The notes: generated from the sequence alone by a model not told the origin. A DNA stretch of 64,000 nucleotides from Porticoccaceae bacterium (GCA_024639885.1 JAHEGD010000005.1:62001-126000), one strand, 5' to 3'; shown: positions 9,849 to 19,311, counted from the stretch's first letter. Program-made: numbers and translations.

Positions 9849-10598
9849 ATGAACCATCGCCTCACCACTATCGCCAAAAGCCTACCGCTGGTTGCCGTCC
9901 TCGCCCTGGTCGGCTGCAACCAAGAGCCCGATATCGCAGCGGCGCCGGCACTCGACAGCCAGCAGCAAAAACTCAGTTATATGATGGGCTTTACCACCGG
10001 CAACCAGCTGCAGAGCAGCGGTGTTGAGGTCGACCTAGCGACCTTTAGCGCCGGCGTTCGCGATGGCCAAGCGGGTGGCGAGCCGGCCCTCAGCGAAGAG
10101 CAGATCGCCGAAGTGATCGGCACCTTTGAGAGCGAGATGGCCGCCAAGCAAGCCGCTGCTGCCGCCGAGCAAGAGGCCGGCATGGCCGAGCAGGGCGCCG
10201 CCAACGCCGCCGCTGCCGCGGCCTTCCTAGCTGAAAATGGCGCCCAGCAGGGTGTGGTGACCACCGCCAGCGGCCTGCAGTACAAAGTGCTGACCGCCGG
10301 TAGTGGCGCGCAGCCGACTGCCGATAGCGTGGTTGAGGTCCACTACGAAGGCCGTCTGCTCGACGGTACGGTGTTTGACAGCTCGCGGCAGCGCGGTGCC
10401 ACCGCCAGCTTTGGCGTCACCCAAGTGATCCCCGGCTGGACCGAGGCGCTGCAGCTGATGAGCGAGGGTTCAACCTGGGAGCTTTACATCCCCGCCGAGC
10501 TCGCCTACGGCCCGGGCGGTACTCCGGGCGGCCCGATCGGCCCCAACGCGGCGCTGATCTTTGAGGTCGAGCTGATCTCAGCCAACGCCGGCCAGTAA
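9849..10598 (+). CDS. FKBP-type peptidyl-prolyl isomerase, lipoprotein
   Basis: A 249-residue envelope protein of the FkpA/Mip type. Residues 1-22 are a lipoprotein signal peptide with lipobox LVGC, so Cys23 would be lipidated. A helical dimerisation region follows (about 35-130) that is very rich in Ala, Gln and Glu. The C-terminal FKBP domain (about 140-246) contains VEVHYEGRLLDGTVFDSS and GSTWELYIPAELAYG. It would help fold outer-membrane or periplasmic proteins. It is monocistronic, with an AAAAGGA ribosome site and its own terminator. Confidence 0.93.
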   Translation: MNHRLTTIAKSLPLVAVLALVGCNQEPDIAAAPALDSQQQKLSYMMGFTTGNQLQSSGVEVDLATFSAGVRDGQAGGEPALSEEQIAEVIGTFESEMAAKQAAAAAEQEAGMAEQGAANAAAAAAFLAENGAQQGVVTTASGLQYKVLTAGSGAQPTADSVVEVHYEGRLLDGTVFDSSRQRGATASFGVTQVIPGWTEALQLMSEGSTWELYIPAELAYGPGGTPGGPIGPNAALIFEVELISANAGQ

Positions 10599-10613
10599 GT
10601 ACCGATAAAAAAT

Positions 10614-10643
10614 AAAAAAGCCCCGCTTTGGCGGGGCTTTTTT
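10614..10643 (+). terminator. Bidirectional Rho-independent terminator
   Basis: AAAAAAGCCCCGC and GCGGGGCTTTTTT form a stem of at least 12 bp with loop TTTG. T runs occur in both directions, so it can end the FKBP gene (plus strand) and lrgB (minus strand). Confidence 0.92.
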
Positions 10644-10679
10644 GTAGTCTGTTGTGGGCCGCAACCGTTGCGCCACCCG

Positions 10680-11417
10680 CTAGGGCACCAGCCACGGCAC
10701 CAGCCACGGCAGCAGCAGCGAGCTCCAGATGCCGGTCAGCCCCATGCCGAGGGTGGCGAAAGCGCCACAGCGGCGGCTGGTCTCAAAGGCGCAGGCGGTG
10801 CCCACCCCGTGCGCACAGATCCCCAAAATCAGCCCCTGCCAACGGTCGTCGTCGACCCCCAGCGCGCGGTAGAGCGGGGCGGCGACGATACTGCCGATCA
10901 GCCCGGTCAGCAGCACCGAGACCGAGACCACCGCGACGATACCGCCGAGTTTTTCGGTGATGCCGATGGCGATCGGGCTGGTGACCGATTTGGCGGCGAT
11001 CGAGCGCAACAGCAGCGGCTCGATAGAGAGCGCCGTAGCCATCCCCAGCGCCAGCAGCGCGGCGACCGCGCCGCCGACGATGACCAGCAGCATCAGCGGC
11101 CGGTAGATCGCCGGCAGGTAGCGCGCCTGCAGCGCCAGTGGCAGCGCCAGGCCGACGGTGACCAGCTGCAGTCCCAGCATCAACCCACCGTTGCCGCTGT
11201 CGTAGCTGGCCAGCGGCAACCCAAAAAGCTCGACCAGTAGATAGATTGCCGGCGCCGCCACCAGTAGCGGGTGCAGGAAGCGGTTGCCGCCGCTGAGCCG
11301 GTAGACCGCCAGCCCGAGCAGATAGCCGGCGACAGTAATCAGCAGTGGCCACGAGCTGCTGGTCAGCAGCTGCGACTGCTGCGCGGCCACCGCAGAGAGC
11401 GAACTGGCGAGCGTCAC
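10680..11417 (-). CDS. lrgB: LrgB/CidB family membrane protein
   Basis: A 245-residue polytopic membrane protein. The conserved LrgB segments are present: AAKSVTSPIAIGITEKLGG and ICAHGVGTACAFE. Members act with LrgA/CidA holin-like proteins in murein hydrolase control or in export of glycolate or pyruvate-like metabolites; which applies here cannot be told. The GTG start at 11417 overlaps the lrgA stop in GTGA, which implies translational coupling. The C-terminus repeats LPWLVPWLVP, an odd but short duplication. Confidence 0.92.
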   Translation of the reverse strand: MTLASSLSAVAAQQSQLLTSSSWPLLITVAGYLLGLAVYRLSGGNRFLHPLLVAAPAIYLLVELFGLPLASYDSGNGGLMLGLQLVTVGLALPLALQARYLPAIYRPLMLLVIVGGAVAALLALGMATALSIEPLLLRSIAAKSVTSPIAIGITEKLGGIVAVVSVSVLLTGLIGSIVAAPLYRALGVDDDRWQGLILGICAHGVGTACAFETSRRCGAFATLGMGLTGIWSSLLLPWLVPWLVP

Positions 11418-11773
11418 CGCGGCCCACCGCGGCTGGCCAGCGCCCGCACCAGCAGCGCTAGCAGTGCCATCGCCAGCGCGGTGCCGGCCAGCAGCACAAA
11501 GAACAGCGGCAGCAGCTGTGCCTGCAGCGAGTCGGCGAGATAGAAGGCACCCAGCGTGGGGGCGATAAAAAACAGTGACAGGTGGGCGATCAGCGGCTCG
11601 GCGGCGGCGCCGACGGTGGTCTGCCAGCTGCGGCCGACCGTCAGCAGCGCGACCAGCAACAGCACCATGCCGATCAGCGCACCCGGCAGCGGCAGCTGCC
11701 AGTGGTGGGCGACCAGTTGGCCGACAAAGTTAAAAAGGAGCAATACCGCCAGGCCGGCGGGGATGCGGAGCAT
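11414..11773 (-). CDS. lrgA: LrgA/CidA family holin-like protein
   Basis: A 119-residue protein with four membrane segments: LAVLLLFNFVGQLVA, then LPGALIGMVLLLVALL, then HLSLFFIAPTLGAF, and a C-terminal helix. The P-G-(S/A)-(V/L)-(I)-GM pattern and FF(I)AP are typical of LrgA. I use the ATG at 11773; a longer frame to 11830 would run deep into dsbB. It begins two bases before the end of dsbB and overlaps lrgB by four bases, so dsbB-lrgA-lrgB may be one transcript. Confidence 0.88.
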   Translation of the reverse strand: MLRIPAGLAVLLLFNFVGQLVAHHWQLPLPGALIGMVLLLVALLTVGRSWQTTVGAAAEPLIAHLSLFFIAPTLGAFYLADSLQAQLLPLFFVLLAGTALAMALLALLVRALASRGGPR

Positions 11774-11774
11774 A

Positions 11775-12302
11775 TCAGCGCGCGGCGCGGCGCGCCCAGA
11801 GCCGCCACAGCGCCGAGGCGAGCACCGCACTGAACATCACCAACACCCAGCCGGGCATACTCAGGCCGAGCAGCTGCCACTGGATTGCGGCGCAGTTGCC
11901 GTCGCCCTGAATCAGCATGGTGATAATCTCGCCGGCCGGAAAGGCGTCAAACAGGTAGTCGACCGGCGGGCCGCAGACCGGCACCTGATCGGCCGGCAGG
12001 CTCTGCAGCCAGAGCTGTTTAACCGAAAAACCGGCACCGACCGCGGCCAGCACTGCGATGGCGCTGTGCAGCCAGCCCTGCATGCGGCTGGTCGGTTTGA
12101 ACAGCAGCCCAAGCGCTGCCACGACACCGATCGCGACCACAAAAAAGCGCTGGGTGATACACAGGTAGCAGGGCTCTAAACCGAGCCGGTGCTGAAAGTA
12201 ATAGACCGCCGCCAGCATCGAGGCGACCGCCCAAACGACCAGCGCGGCGTACCACGGCCGCGCCGCCAGTGGTGAACAGTAATCAGATAAACGGTTGGCC
12301 AT
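11775..12302 (-). CDS. dsbB: Disulfide bond formation protein B
   Basis: Inner-membrane enzyme that reoxidises DsbA and passes electrons to quinone. The 175-residue protein has four membrane segments, the first redox pair Cys45/Cys48 in CYLC after EP, and the second periplasmic pair Cys110/Cys137. ITQR after the first pair contains the Arg thought to contact ubiquinone. The ATG at 12302 overlaps the 3' end of acpH by 20 bases. dsbA is not in the window. Confidence 0.95.
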   Translation of the reverse strand: MANRLSDYCSPLAARPWYAALVVWAVASMLAAVYYFQHRLGLEPCYLCITQRFFVVAIGVVAALGLLFKPTSRMQGWLHSAIAVLAAVGAGFSVKQLWLQSLPADQVPVCGPPVDYLFDAFPAGEIITMLIQGDGNCAAIQWQLLGLSMPGWVLVMFSAVLASALWRLWARRAAR

Positions 12303-12921
12303 GTGGGCTCTCCTGTCGCGGTGTGGCAGCGCTGCGCGGCCACTCGCCGCGCCGCGTTGCGCTGAAGGTTAGCAGCCGCGGGAAGAGCTGAAAAAACTCC
12401 CGCTCGATAGCGGCATTATTGTAACTGAGATGGTCGGCCAGATGCCCGAGCGCGACCGGTTTTTTAAAGCGTTCGCCGACCCGGCTCAGAATCACCGGCA
12501 GGTGCTCGGCGTGGCGGTAGCCCTGCAGCCAACCGACCGCGGGTGCACGCTCGGCAAACTGCTGGGCGCGCGGCGGCAGCAGCGCGCGGTGCTGGTTGAG
12601 CTCGGCGTAAAACTGCTCGCAAAACAGCTCGAGCGGTTGGCTCTGGTAGCGCTGCCAGTGGCGCGCCAGCAGGTGGTCGTAGTAGATGTCGCCAACAATA
12701 CCGGCGTAGCGCCGCCACTGCGCCGGCAGGTAGCGGTGAAACTCGGCCAGCTCCGGCTGGCGGTCGACCCAGACGTCGATCTGGCGGTGCAGGGCGATAC
12801 CCTGCTCGACCGCGGCCGGCCGCTCGCCGCGCAGCGGGCCGCGCACAAAATCGCCGAGCAGCCCACCGACCCGATGGGCCGGCAGCGGGCCGGAGAGGAC
12901 AACATGGGCGAGGTAGTTCAC
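12283..12921 (-). CDS. acpH: Acyl carrier protein phosphodiesterase (AcpH-like)
   Basis: A 212-residue HD-superfamily hydrolase that removes the 4'-phosphopantetheine group from holo-ACP. The N-terminus MNYLAHVVLSG and GLLGDFVRGPL match AcpH, and GIALHRQIDVWVDRQPE carries the conserved His and Asp. It starts with GTG at 12921. It lies 15 bases after gshA in the same direction and overlaps dsbB, so it is probably in the middle of a gshA-acpH-dsbB-lrgAB transcript. Confidence 0.88.
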   Translation of the reverse strand: MNYLAHVVLSGPLPAHRVGGLLGDFVRGPLRGERPAAVEQGIALHRQIDVWVDRQPELAEFHRYLPAQWRRYAGIVGDIYYDHLLARHWQRYQSQPLELFCEQFYAELNQHRALLPPRAQQFAERAPAVGWLQGYRHAEHLPVILSRVGERFKKPVALGHLADHLSYNNAAIEREFFQLFPRLLTFSATRRGEWPRSAATPRQESPHGQPFI

Positions 12922-12936
12922 GCGCCGCGGCGCAGC

Positions 12937-14544
12937 TCAGTCGAGCTGGTACTGGCGGTAGTAGTCGGCCAGAAACTGCTCAAAGGAGGGCCCGGCGGCG
13001 CTGGCGCTCTCCAGCGCCGCCTGGTCGGCGAGGCTCTGTGCGGCGTCAGCGGCCAGCGCTTGTTGGCGCTCGGCCGGCAGCGGTCGCGCGCAGTAGTCGT
13101 CGCACTGCTCGACGGCGCGCGCCGCCGCCCACTGGTAAAAGGTCTCGCCGCGCTCGCGCAGCTGGGCGAGGATCTGTGCCGACGGGGTTAGCGCGCTGTC
13201 GGCGACGCGGGCGCGCATCGCCGCCAAGGCGGCGGCGTAATCGCTCGGGCCGCTGCCGCTGCCGTGGCTGTCCATCAGCGCGGCTATCGGCTCGAGCGCA
13301 TCGAGCAGCTCGCCGGCCCAGTCGCCGAAGCCCATTTCGCCGCCGTCGCGCTGCAGCGTCAACGCCGGGTCGCGGCCGCGGTAGACCATGCGCGACTGAT
13401 TTTCGAGGTTCTCGCGGTATTCGCGCTCGTCGACCAGTGGGCTGTCGGCGAGCAGACAGTGCAGCACAAACAGGTCGAGAAAGCGGATCGTTTCGGCGCT
13501 GATGCCGCCGGTGGTGAACGGGTCGAGATCGAGACAGCGCACCTCGATATATTCAATACCGCGCGCGCTAAGCGCATTGACCGGCGCCTCGCCCGACTTG
13601 GCGGTGCGCTTGGGGCGGATCGGGCTGTAGAACTCGTTCTCAATCTGCAACAGATGGGTGTTGAGCTGCAGGCGGCGGCCGCTGGCGTCGCGCAGGCCGA
13701 TCTGCTCATAGGCGGGGTAGGGTTTAACCAGCGCGCTGAGCAGCGTTTTGCGGTATTGGGCGAGGTTGTTGTAACAGACCACCAGCGAGCTCTGGGCGTC
13801 ACTCTGGTAGCCCAGGTTGCCCATCCGCAGCGAAGTGGCATACGGGCTGTGCAGAGTGTGTGGGTCGTCGCCAAATGCGACCAGCGGGTGGTCGCGGCCG
13901 GCCACAAAACTGCGGCAGACTGCCGGCGCGGCGCCAAACAGATAGAGCAGCAGCCAGAAGTTGCGTCGAAAGTTGCGGATCCCGGCGAGGTACTGCTCGG
14001 TCTTGTACGCTTGTAACTCCAGCGACGAGCCGCTCTGTTGGCGCAGTAGCTGCCAGGTCTGGTCGTCGAGCGAAATATTAAAGTGGACCCCGGCGATGGT
14101 CTGCATCAGCCGCCCGTAGCGGTGGCCGAGCCCCTCGCGGTAGAGGGTTTTCATCCGGCCGCTGTTAGAGCTGCCGTACTCGGCGAGCGGTATGTGGCTG
14201 TCGCCGCTGAGCTGGCAGGGCATACTGTTGACCCACAGCCGCTCATCGCCGATCGCGGTGTAGACATAGCGGTGAATCTCATCGAGCTGGCCGAGCAGGG
14301 CGCTGACCGAGTGGCTCGGCGCGGTGATAAATTCGAGCAGCGCCTCTGAGTAGTCGGTGGTAATCGAGGGGTGGGTAAGCGTCGAGCCGAGCGCGGTAGG
14401 GTGGGCGGTCTGCGCCAATTTTCCGGTCGGGGTGACCCGCAGGCTCTCTTTTTCCAGCCCGCGGCGGATCGCCGCCAAGCCGCTCTCTGCACCGGCCGCA
14501 GTCAGCGCGGCCAGCCGCTCAGCCAGCAGTGAGCGTTCGCTCAC
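12937..14544 (-). CDS. gshA: Glutamate-cysteine ligase (E. coli type)
   Basis: First enzyme of glutathione synthesis. The 535-residue protein has the proteobacterial GshA signature RRGLEKESLRV near the N-terminus, then SEALLEFITAP and YSEALLEF, and IEYIEVRCLDLDPF. The length fits the roughly 520-residue family. It uses a GTG start at 14544 that overlaps the stop of the small upstream gene in GTGA. The second pathway enzyme, gshB, is at 34963-35910. Confidence 0.96.
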   Translation of the reverse strand: MSERSLLAERLAALTAAGAESGLAAIRRGLEKESLRVTPTGKLAQTAHPTALGSTLTHPSITTDYSEALLEFITAPSHSVSALLGQLDEIHRYVYTAIGDERLWVNSMPCQLSGDSHIPLAEYGSSNSGRMKTLYREGLGHRYGRLMQTIAGVHFNISLDDQTWQLLRQQSGSSLELQAYKTEQYLAGIRNFRRNFWLLLYLFGAAPAVCRSFVAGRDHPLVAFGDDPHTLHSPYATSLRMGNLGYQSDAQSSLVVCYNNLAQYRKTLLSALVKPYPAYEQIGLRDASGRRLQLNTHLLQIENEFYSPIRPKRTAKSGEAPVNALSARGIEYIEVRCLDLDPFTTGGISAETIRFLDLFVLHCLLADSPLVDEREYRENLENQSRMVYRGRDPALTLQRDGGEMGFGDWAGELLDALEPIAALMDSHGSGSGPSDYAAALAAMRARVADSALTPSAQILAQLRERGETFYQWAAARAVEQCDDYCARPLPAERQQALAADAAQSLADQAALESASAAGPSFEQFLADYYRQYQLD

Positions 14545-14813
14545 GCGAGTTCAGCTAGATCGCTAACAGCGCAGTCGCTGTTGCTGGCGGGGTCGCTCTC
14601 GTCGATCACAATCGGTCGCTGGCGGGCGTCCAGCTGGACTTCGACCACGGCTGCGCGCAGCAGCGGCTGCTTGGCGTTGAGCTCGATCAGGTGGTTGAGC
14701 GCTTCGTCGCGGTGGCGAAATTGCGCCAGCGCCGTGCGCGCTGCGCTGCGCAGCCATTCACCGTGCTTGTCGAGGTACTCGGCGGCGGTGTTTTTAAGTA
14801 GGTAAGCGACCAT
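14541..14813 (-). CDS. Small protein of unknown function, translationally coupled to gshA
   Basis: A 90-residue soluble, acidic protein that I do not recognise. The N-terminal half is predicted helical (AAEYLDKHGEWLRSAARTAL) and the C-terminal end is acidic and Ser/Asp-rich (VIDESDPASNSD). There is no signal peptide or membrane segment. Codon use resembles the neighbours, the ATG at 14813 is plausible and the stop overlaps the gshA start by four bases, so it is probably translated and shares a messenger with gshA. A role in thiol metabolism would be a guess. Confidence 0.65.
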   Translation of the reverse strand: MVAYLLKNTAAEYLDKHGEWLRSAARTALAQFRHRDEALNHLIELNAKQPLLRAAVVEVQLDARQRPIVIDESDPASNSDCAVSDLAELA

Positions 14814-14934
14814 GGTGAACCTTACAGTGGGTAATCTTGCGCCACAGTTTACCCGATCATCGGTCGCTTAAAAACCGCCAAGTTGGCGTCGCCTTGGCCG
14901 CTTCAGGTACTCTTTTGGTGCCGCGCTGGCCGGC

Positions 14935-17900
14935 TCAATCGCGTACACCGGGTATGCTGCCGGGGCGGATCCGCTCGACGGTGCGGGCGCCGACATAGTA
15001 GAGGCACGGCACCAGAATCAGCGTCACCAGAGTGGCGAACAGCACCCCAAAGGCGAGCGAGACCACCATCGGAATCAAGAAGCGCGCCTGCATGCTGGTC
15101 TCGGCCATGATCGGCGCCAGCCCGGCAAAGGTGGTGATAGAGGTCAGCAAGATCGGCCGGAAGCGGTCGCCGGCGGCGCGCAGCAGCGATGCCTTGAGCC
15201 CGCCACCGGCATCGCGCAGGGCGCAGACCCGGTCGAGCAGTACCAGGTTGTCGTTGACCACTACCCCGGCGGCGGCTAGCACGCCGATAAACGACATAAA
15301 GCTGACTTCTAGGCCGAGCAGCAGATGGCCGAACAGCGCCCCCATGATGCCAAACGGCACCGCCACCAAGATGCCAAACGGCTTCAGGTAGGAGCGGAAC
15401 TCGACGGCCATAATCAGGTACATAATGCCCAGCGATAAAAAGAAGAATTTGGCAATGGCGCCACCGAGCTCCTCCTCTTCGCGCTGGTCGCCATCTTTGA
15501 CCACACGGACCGCCGGATAGAGACGTTGCAGCTGGTCCGCGATCGGCCCGTACAGCTCGGTCGAAATCTCGGCGAGGGTGAGCTCGCCCTTGGTGGCGCT
15601 GACGCTAACTTTGACACTGCGCTGGCGGTCTTGGCGGTTGATGCGCGAGTAGCCGGGCACATAGTCGGTCTCGGCGACGGTGTAAAACGGCACCTCGGTA
15701 CCGTCGCTGAGCCGCACCCGCAGGTCGTCGAGGGTGTCGACGCGCTCGCGGTCAGCCTGCGGGTAGCGCACCATCACCCGGATGTCGTCGCGGCCGAGCG
15801 GCACGCGTTGCGCTTCGGCGCCGTAAAAGGCTTGGCGAACTTGGCGGGCGACATCGCTGAGCCCGACGCCCAGCAAGCTGGCGCTGGGGCGCAAGTTGAT
15901 GTCCAGGTCGTAGCGGCCGGAGTGGATGTTATCGCGGATATTGCGCGCACCCGGCAGCAGCGCCGCCTGCTCCTTGACGAAGTGGGCGGCGGCACTCAGC
16001 TGGTCTAAGTCGTTAGAGGTGAGCAGCACCGACGAGGCGGGCACATTGCGGGTGATGCTGGCGTCGACGGTGAAGCTGCGTGCCTCCGGTATCTCGCCGA
16101 TATGGTGCTGCCAGCGCTCGCCGATCAACGCCGGCGAGACGTTACCGCTGACATCGTCCTGTAGCTCCAAGGCCAGCCGAATTTTGTCGCCAAACATAAA
16201 GCTGAGTTGATTCTTGACCATATTGGCGGTGTTGATTTGGTCGGTGATGAGCGGGTCGCTGAGCAGCTTCTGCACCGCCGCTTCGCCGCGCAGCGTGATC
16301 GCCTCTTTGTCCGCGTTCGGATGGCCAGACGGCATATCGATACGCATAAAGATAAAATCAGAGGCGACATTGGGCATAAAACTCTGCTTGATGTAGCCAG
16401 CGCCAACCAGTGACAGCGACAGAGCCAGTCCCAGTGAGAACAGTACCAGCGTCAGTGTCCGCCACTCCAGCGCGCGGGCCAGAAAAGGCTGATAGCGGTC
16501 GCGGCCGAAGGCGGTGAGGCCGTCGACACAGCGCATCCGCACACGGTGAAAAAACTTGCCGGCTCGGCTGGTCGGCTCGCGTTCGGGCCCCATATGGGCG
16601 AGGTGTGAAGGCAGTATGTAGAACGACTCAATCAGTGAAAAAGTCAGCGCGACGATGGTGACCATCGGGATCGCCCAGATAATCTTTGGCCACACTCCGG
16701 GCAGCATCAACATCGGCGCAAACACCACCATGGTACTGACCACCGCCAGTGTGACCGGCTTGGCCACCGCTTGGGCGCCGAGACGCGCCGCTTCGGTACC
16801 ATCGTAGCCCTGCTGCTGGTAGCTGTAGATACTCTCGCCGACCACGATGGCGTCGTCGACGATGATGCCGAGGATCAGCAGGAAAGCGAACATCGACAAC
16901 ATATTGAGTGTCAGCCCAACGCCGGGTAGCAGCCACAGCGCACCCATGTAAGCGATGGCGATACCGGCCGACACCCACATCGCCAACAGCGGCCGCAAAA
17001 ACAGCATAAGGGTGATGAAGACCAGAACCAAGCCGCCAAAGGCGTTCCGTGACAGCAGCTCCAGCCGTCCCTTGTACATACCGGACATATCCAGCCATGT
17101 GCCGGCATTCAGCCCATCGGGAAGCACGGCTGCGGCGTCGGCGACATAGGCTTTGACGGCATCGGTGCTGGCGACGATATCCGGTTGCTTGCCGACATAG
17201 ACACCCAAAAAGATCGCTTTTTGCCCATTAAACCGGGTCAGCCGGCTGGTTTCGGCGAAGGTGTCGTAGACCGTCGCGACATCGCCGAGCAGCAGCTGGG
17301 TGCCATCGGTGTTGCCGAATAGTGGTATCTGGTAAAACTGCTCGGGGGTGTAGGCTTGGCCGCGGGTCTGTATCTGCAGGTCGCCGTCACTGGCGCGCAC
17401 GGTGCCGGCCGGCAGGTTCAGCGAGCTGCGCCGTATCGCGGTCACCACCTGGTCGAACGAGAGGCCAAAGCGGCGCATCGCCAGCTCAGAGAGCTCGACC
17501 GAAAAGCGCCGCTCGGGCACCCCCCAAAGATCGACCGTGTCGACCCCGGGTAGTGCGGCGAGCTGGTCGCGGACCAGCTCGCCGTAGTGTTTTAGCACCA
17601 GCTCGTCAACGTCGCCGGCAATCGCCACGCGGATTACCTCGTTGCGCTCGAGCTGCTCGCTGACTATCGGTCGCTCGGCGTCGACCGGGAAGGTGGTAAT
17701 GGCGTCGACCCGGCCTTTGATGTCGTTGAGTACCTTGCTCATATCGGCGCTGGTGTCGACCTCCACCGAGACACTGCCGGAGCCCTGTCGCGCCGATGAG
17801 CTGATCCGCTTAATGCCGTCGAGGTTGTAGATCGCCTCCTCGATACGAATGACGATCTGCTCCTCTACCTCGCGCGGGCCGGCGCCGGGGTAGGGCATGC

Positions 17901-18045
17901 TGACCTGTATATAGTTGACCGGTATGGAGGGAAAAACCTCTTTGCCGATGCCGCGCATGCCGACAATGCCGCCGACGATGATCAAGATCATCAATAGGTT
18001 GGCGGCAATCGGGTTATCGATAAACCAGTCGATGGAGCGCTTCAC
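14935..18045 (-). CDS. RND efflux transporter permease subunit (AcrB/HAE1 superfamily)
   Basis: A 1036-residue proton-driven exporter of the inner membrane. The N-terminus (IDWFIDNPIAANLLMILI) and twelve hydrophobic segments in two halves, each with a large periplasmic loop, are typical. The proton-relay motif is in ILGIIVDDAIVVGE (two Asp in helix 4). GRAEDRE-type drug-pump details are not diagnostic, so the substrate is open; the type resembles the HAE1-like pumps of environmental gammaproteobacteria. The GTG start overlaps the stop of the adaptor gene in GTGA. No outer-membrane channel gene is present nearby. Confidence 0.93.
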   Translation of the reverse strand: MKRSIDWFIDNPIAANLLMILIIVGGIVGMRGIGKEVFPSIPVNYIQVSMPYPGAGPREVEEQIVIRIEEAIYNLDGIKRISSSARQGSGSVSVEVDTSADMSKVLNDIKGRVDAITTFPVDAERPIVSEQLERNEVIRVAIAGDVDELVLKHYGELVRDQLAALPGVDTVDLWGVPERRFSVELSELAMRRFGLSFDQVVTAIRRSSLNLPAGTVRASDGDLQIQTRGQAYTPEQFYQIPLFGNTDGTQLLLGDVATVYDTFAETSRLTRFNGQKAIFLGVYVGKQPDIVASTDAVKAYVADAAAVLPDGLNAGTWLDMSGMYKGRLELLSRNAFGGLVLVFITLMLFLRPLLAMWVSAGIAIAYMGALWLLPGVGLTLNMLSMFAFLLILGIIVDDAIVVGESIYSYQQQGYDGTEAARLGAQAVAKPVTLAVVSTMVVFAPMLMLPGVWPKIIWAIPMVTIVALTFSLIESFYILPSHLAHMGPEREPTSRAGKFFHRVRMRCVDGLTAFGRDRYQPFLARALEWRTLTLVLFSLGLALSLSLVGAGYIKQSFMPNVASDFIFMRIDMPSGHPNADKEAITLRGEAAVQKLLSDPLITDQINTANMVKNQLSFMFGDKIRLALELQDDVSGNVSPALIGERWQHHIGEIPEARSFTVDASITRNVPASSVLLTSNDLDQLSAAAHFVKEQAALLPGARNIRDNIHSGRYDLDINLRPSASLLGVGLSDVARQVRQAFYGAEAQRVPLGRDDIRVMVRYPQADRERVDTLDDLRVRLSDGTEVPFYTVAETDYVPGYSRINRQDRQRSVKVSVSATKGELTLAEISTELYGPIADQLQRLYPAVRVVKDGDQREEEELGGAIAKFFFLSLGIMYLIMAVEFRSYLKPFGILVAVPFGIMGALFGHLLLGLEVSFMSFIGVLAAAGVVVNDNLVLLDRVCALRDAGGGLKASLLRAAGDRFRPILLTSITTFAGLAPIMAETSMQARFLIPMVVSLAFGVLFATLVTLILVPCLYYVGARTVERIRPGSIPGVRD

Positions 18046-19190
18046 GGCGCGCTCTCCGCTAGCGCCACCCGCTGTCCTTCAATGGCTAGCGACAAGCGGC
18101 TCGACACCACCCGCCACCCCGCTTGTAAGCCCCGCACGACCACGCTGTCGGCGCGATTTTGCAGGACAATCACCGGCTGGTAGTGGATGCGGTTTTGGTC
18201 GTCCACGATCAGCACTTGGTCGCCCTGATAAATAGCGGTTAGCGGCAGTACCAGCGCATCACTCACGCTGCGGCCAGTGATGGTCGCCTCGACAAACGCC
18301 CCGACCGGTAGCGGCTCACTATCGCCGGTGTTTATCTCGACCGCGGCGATCAGCATACGGCTGCGCCGGTCGAGAGCCGCCTCGGTACGCACCAGTTGGC
18401 CGCGCCACTGGCGCGCGTCGAAGCCGCCGCTGAGCGTGATTGCCACGGTGGGTAACGGCTCGCCGGCAGCGCCGCTGGGTAGATCGATGAGCTCCGCCTG
18501 ACGAAGTGTTAGTGGCAGCCGCAGCAGTGCCACCTCGCCGCCAAACACGCTGGCGATCCGGCTGCCAGCGCTAACGAACTGGCCGCGGTTGACGCTGATC
18601 GACTCGATCCGGCCGTTGAATGGCAGGCGGATAGCGGTGCGGTCTAGGTCAAGCTTGGCCTTGGCAAGGTCGGCTTCGGCGGCAGCTCGGGTAGCCACGG
18701 CGGCGGCCAGTTGTGGCTCGCGCAGAAACAGCGCGTTGGCGATGTCGTCACCGAGATCACGCCATTCGCGCTTGGCTTGGCGCGCGCGGCCGCGCTCCAA
18801 TGCCAGCGCCTCATCGGCTTTGGCTAGCTGCGCGGCGGCGCGAACCACGGCAAACTCATAGTCGGCGCGCTCGATCTGGACCAGCGGCTCGGCGGCACTG
18901 AACTGCCCGCCGGCAGCAAATTGCGGCGCTACCGCGACCACTTGGCCCGAGACCCGCGCAACGACATCGACGCTCACCTTGGCCTCCACGCTGCCCTGCG
19001 CATCGATGGTCAAGGGCACGTCGCCGGGCGCTGCGATGATCACCGATACCAGCGGAGTCGCCGGCGCTCTGGGCGGCTGTGGGTGCGGTTTTGGCTTTAA
19101 CAGCACCACGCTCGTTATGAACATAACGCCAACGACCAAGGCGGCTAGCGCCAGCCGGTTGCGCTGGCGAATCGGGGTGGTTTTAGACAT
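18042..19190 (-). CDS. RND efflux periplasmic adaptor (membrane fusion protein)
   Basis: A 382-residue HlyD/MFP-type adaptor that bridges the inner-membrane pump and an outer-membrane channel. An N-terminal membrane anchor lies at about residues 12-32 (LALAALVVGVMFITSVVLL), then a barrel-lipoyl region (GSVEAKVSVDVVARVSGQVV), a helical hairpin, and RLPFNGRIESISVNRGQFV. The ATG at 19190 is preceded by AGGAAG on the minus strand. A longer frame back to 19397 overlaps the symporter and has low-complexity residues, so it is rejected. It is translationally coupled to the pump. Confidence 0.92.
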   Translation of the reverse strand: MSKTTPIRQRNRLALAALVVGVMFITSVVLLKPKPHPQPPRAPATPLVSVIIAAPGDVPLTIDAQGSVEAKVSVDVVARVSGQVVAVAPQFAAGGQFSAAEPLVQIERADYEFAVVRAAAQLAKADEALALERGRARQAKREWRDLGDDIANALFLREPQLAAAVATRAAAEADLAKAKLDLDRTAIRLPFNGRIESISVNRGQFVSAGSRIASVFGGEVALLRLPLTLRQAELIDLPSGAAGEPLPTVAITLSGGFDARQWRGQLVRTEAALDRRSRMLIAAVEINTGDSEPLPVGAFVEATITGRSVSDALVLPLTAIYQGDQVLIVDDQNRIHYQPVIVLQNRADSVVVRGLQAGWRVVSSRLSLAIEGQRVALAESAP

Positions 19191-19242
19191 TGGTCTTCCT
19201 TGTGCTCGGCGGACGTTGGGGGTCGGTTGGGCTAGCCAATAA

Positions 19243-19248
19243 AGTATA
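19243..19248 (-). promoter_or_regulatory. Candidate -10 element of the efflux operon
   Basis: TATACT on the minus strand (5 of 6 to TATAAT), 53 bases before the adaptor ATG. A TTGTCA lies 21 bases further upstream, which is too far for an ordinary -35, so only the -10 is supported. Confidence 0.35.
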
Positions 19249-19311
19249 ACGCCATGGCGCTCGAAAGGATGACAACGGCCAACCGCAGGCGACCATACTG
19301 CGGCTGCACCG

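Noticed and set aside
10668-11240. 190-codon frame opposite lrgB
   Set aside because: Low-complexity translation (Gln, Arg, Asp, His) antisense to a recognised membrane protein gene.
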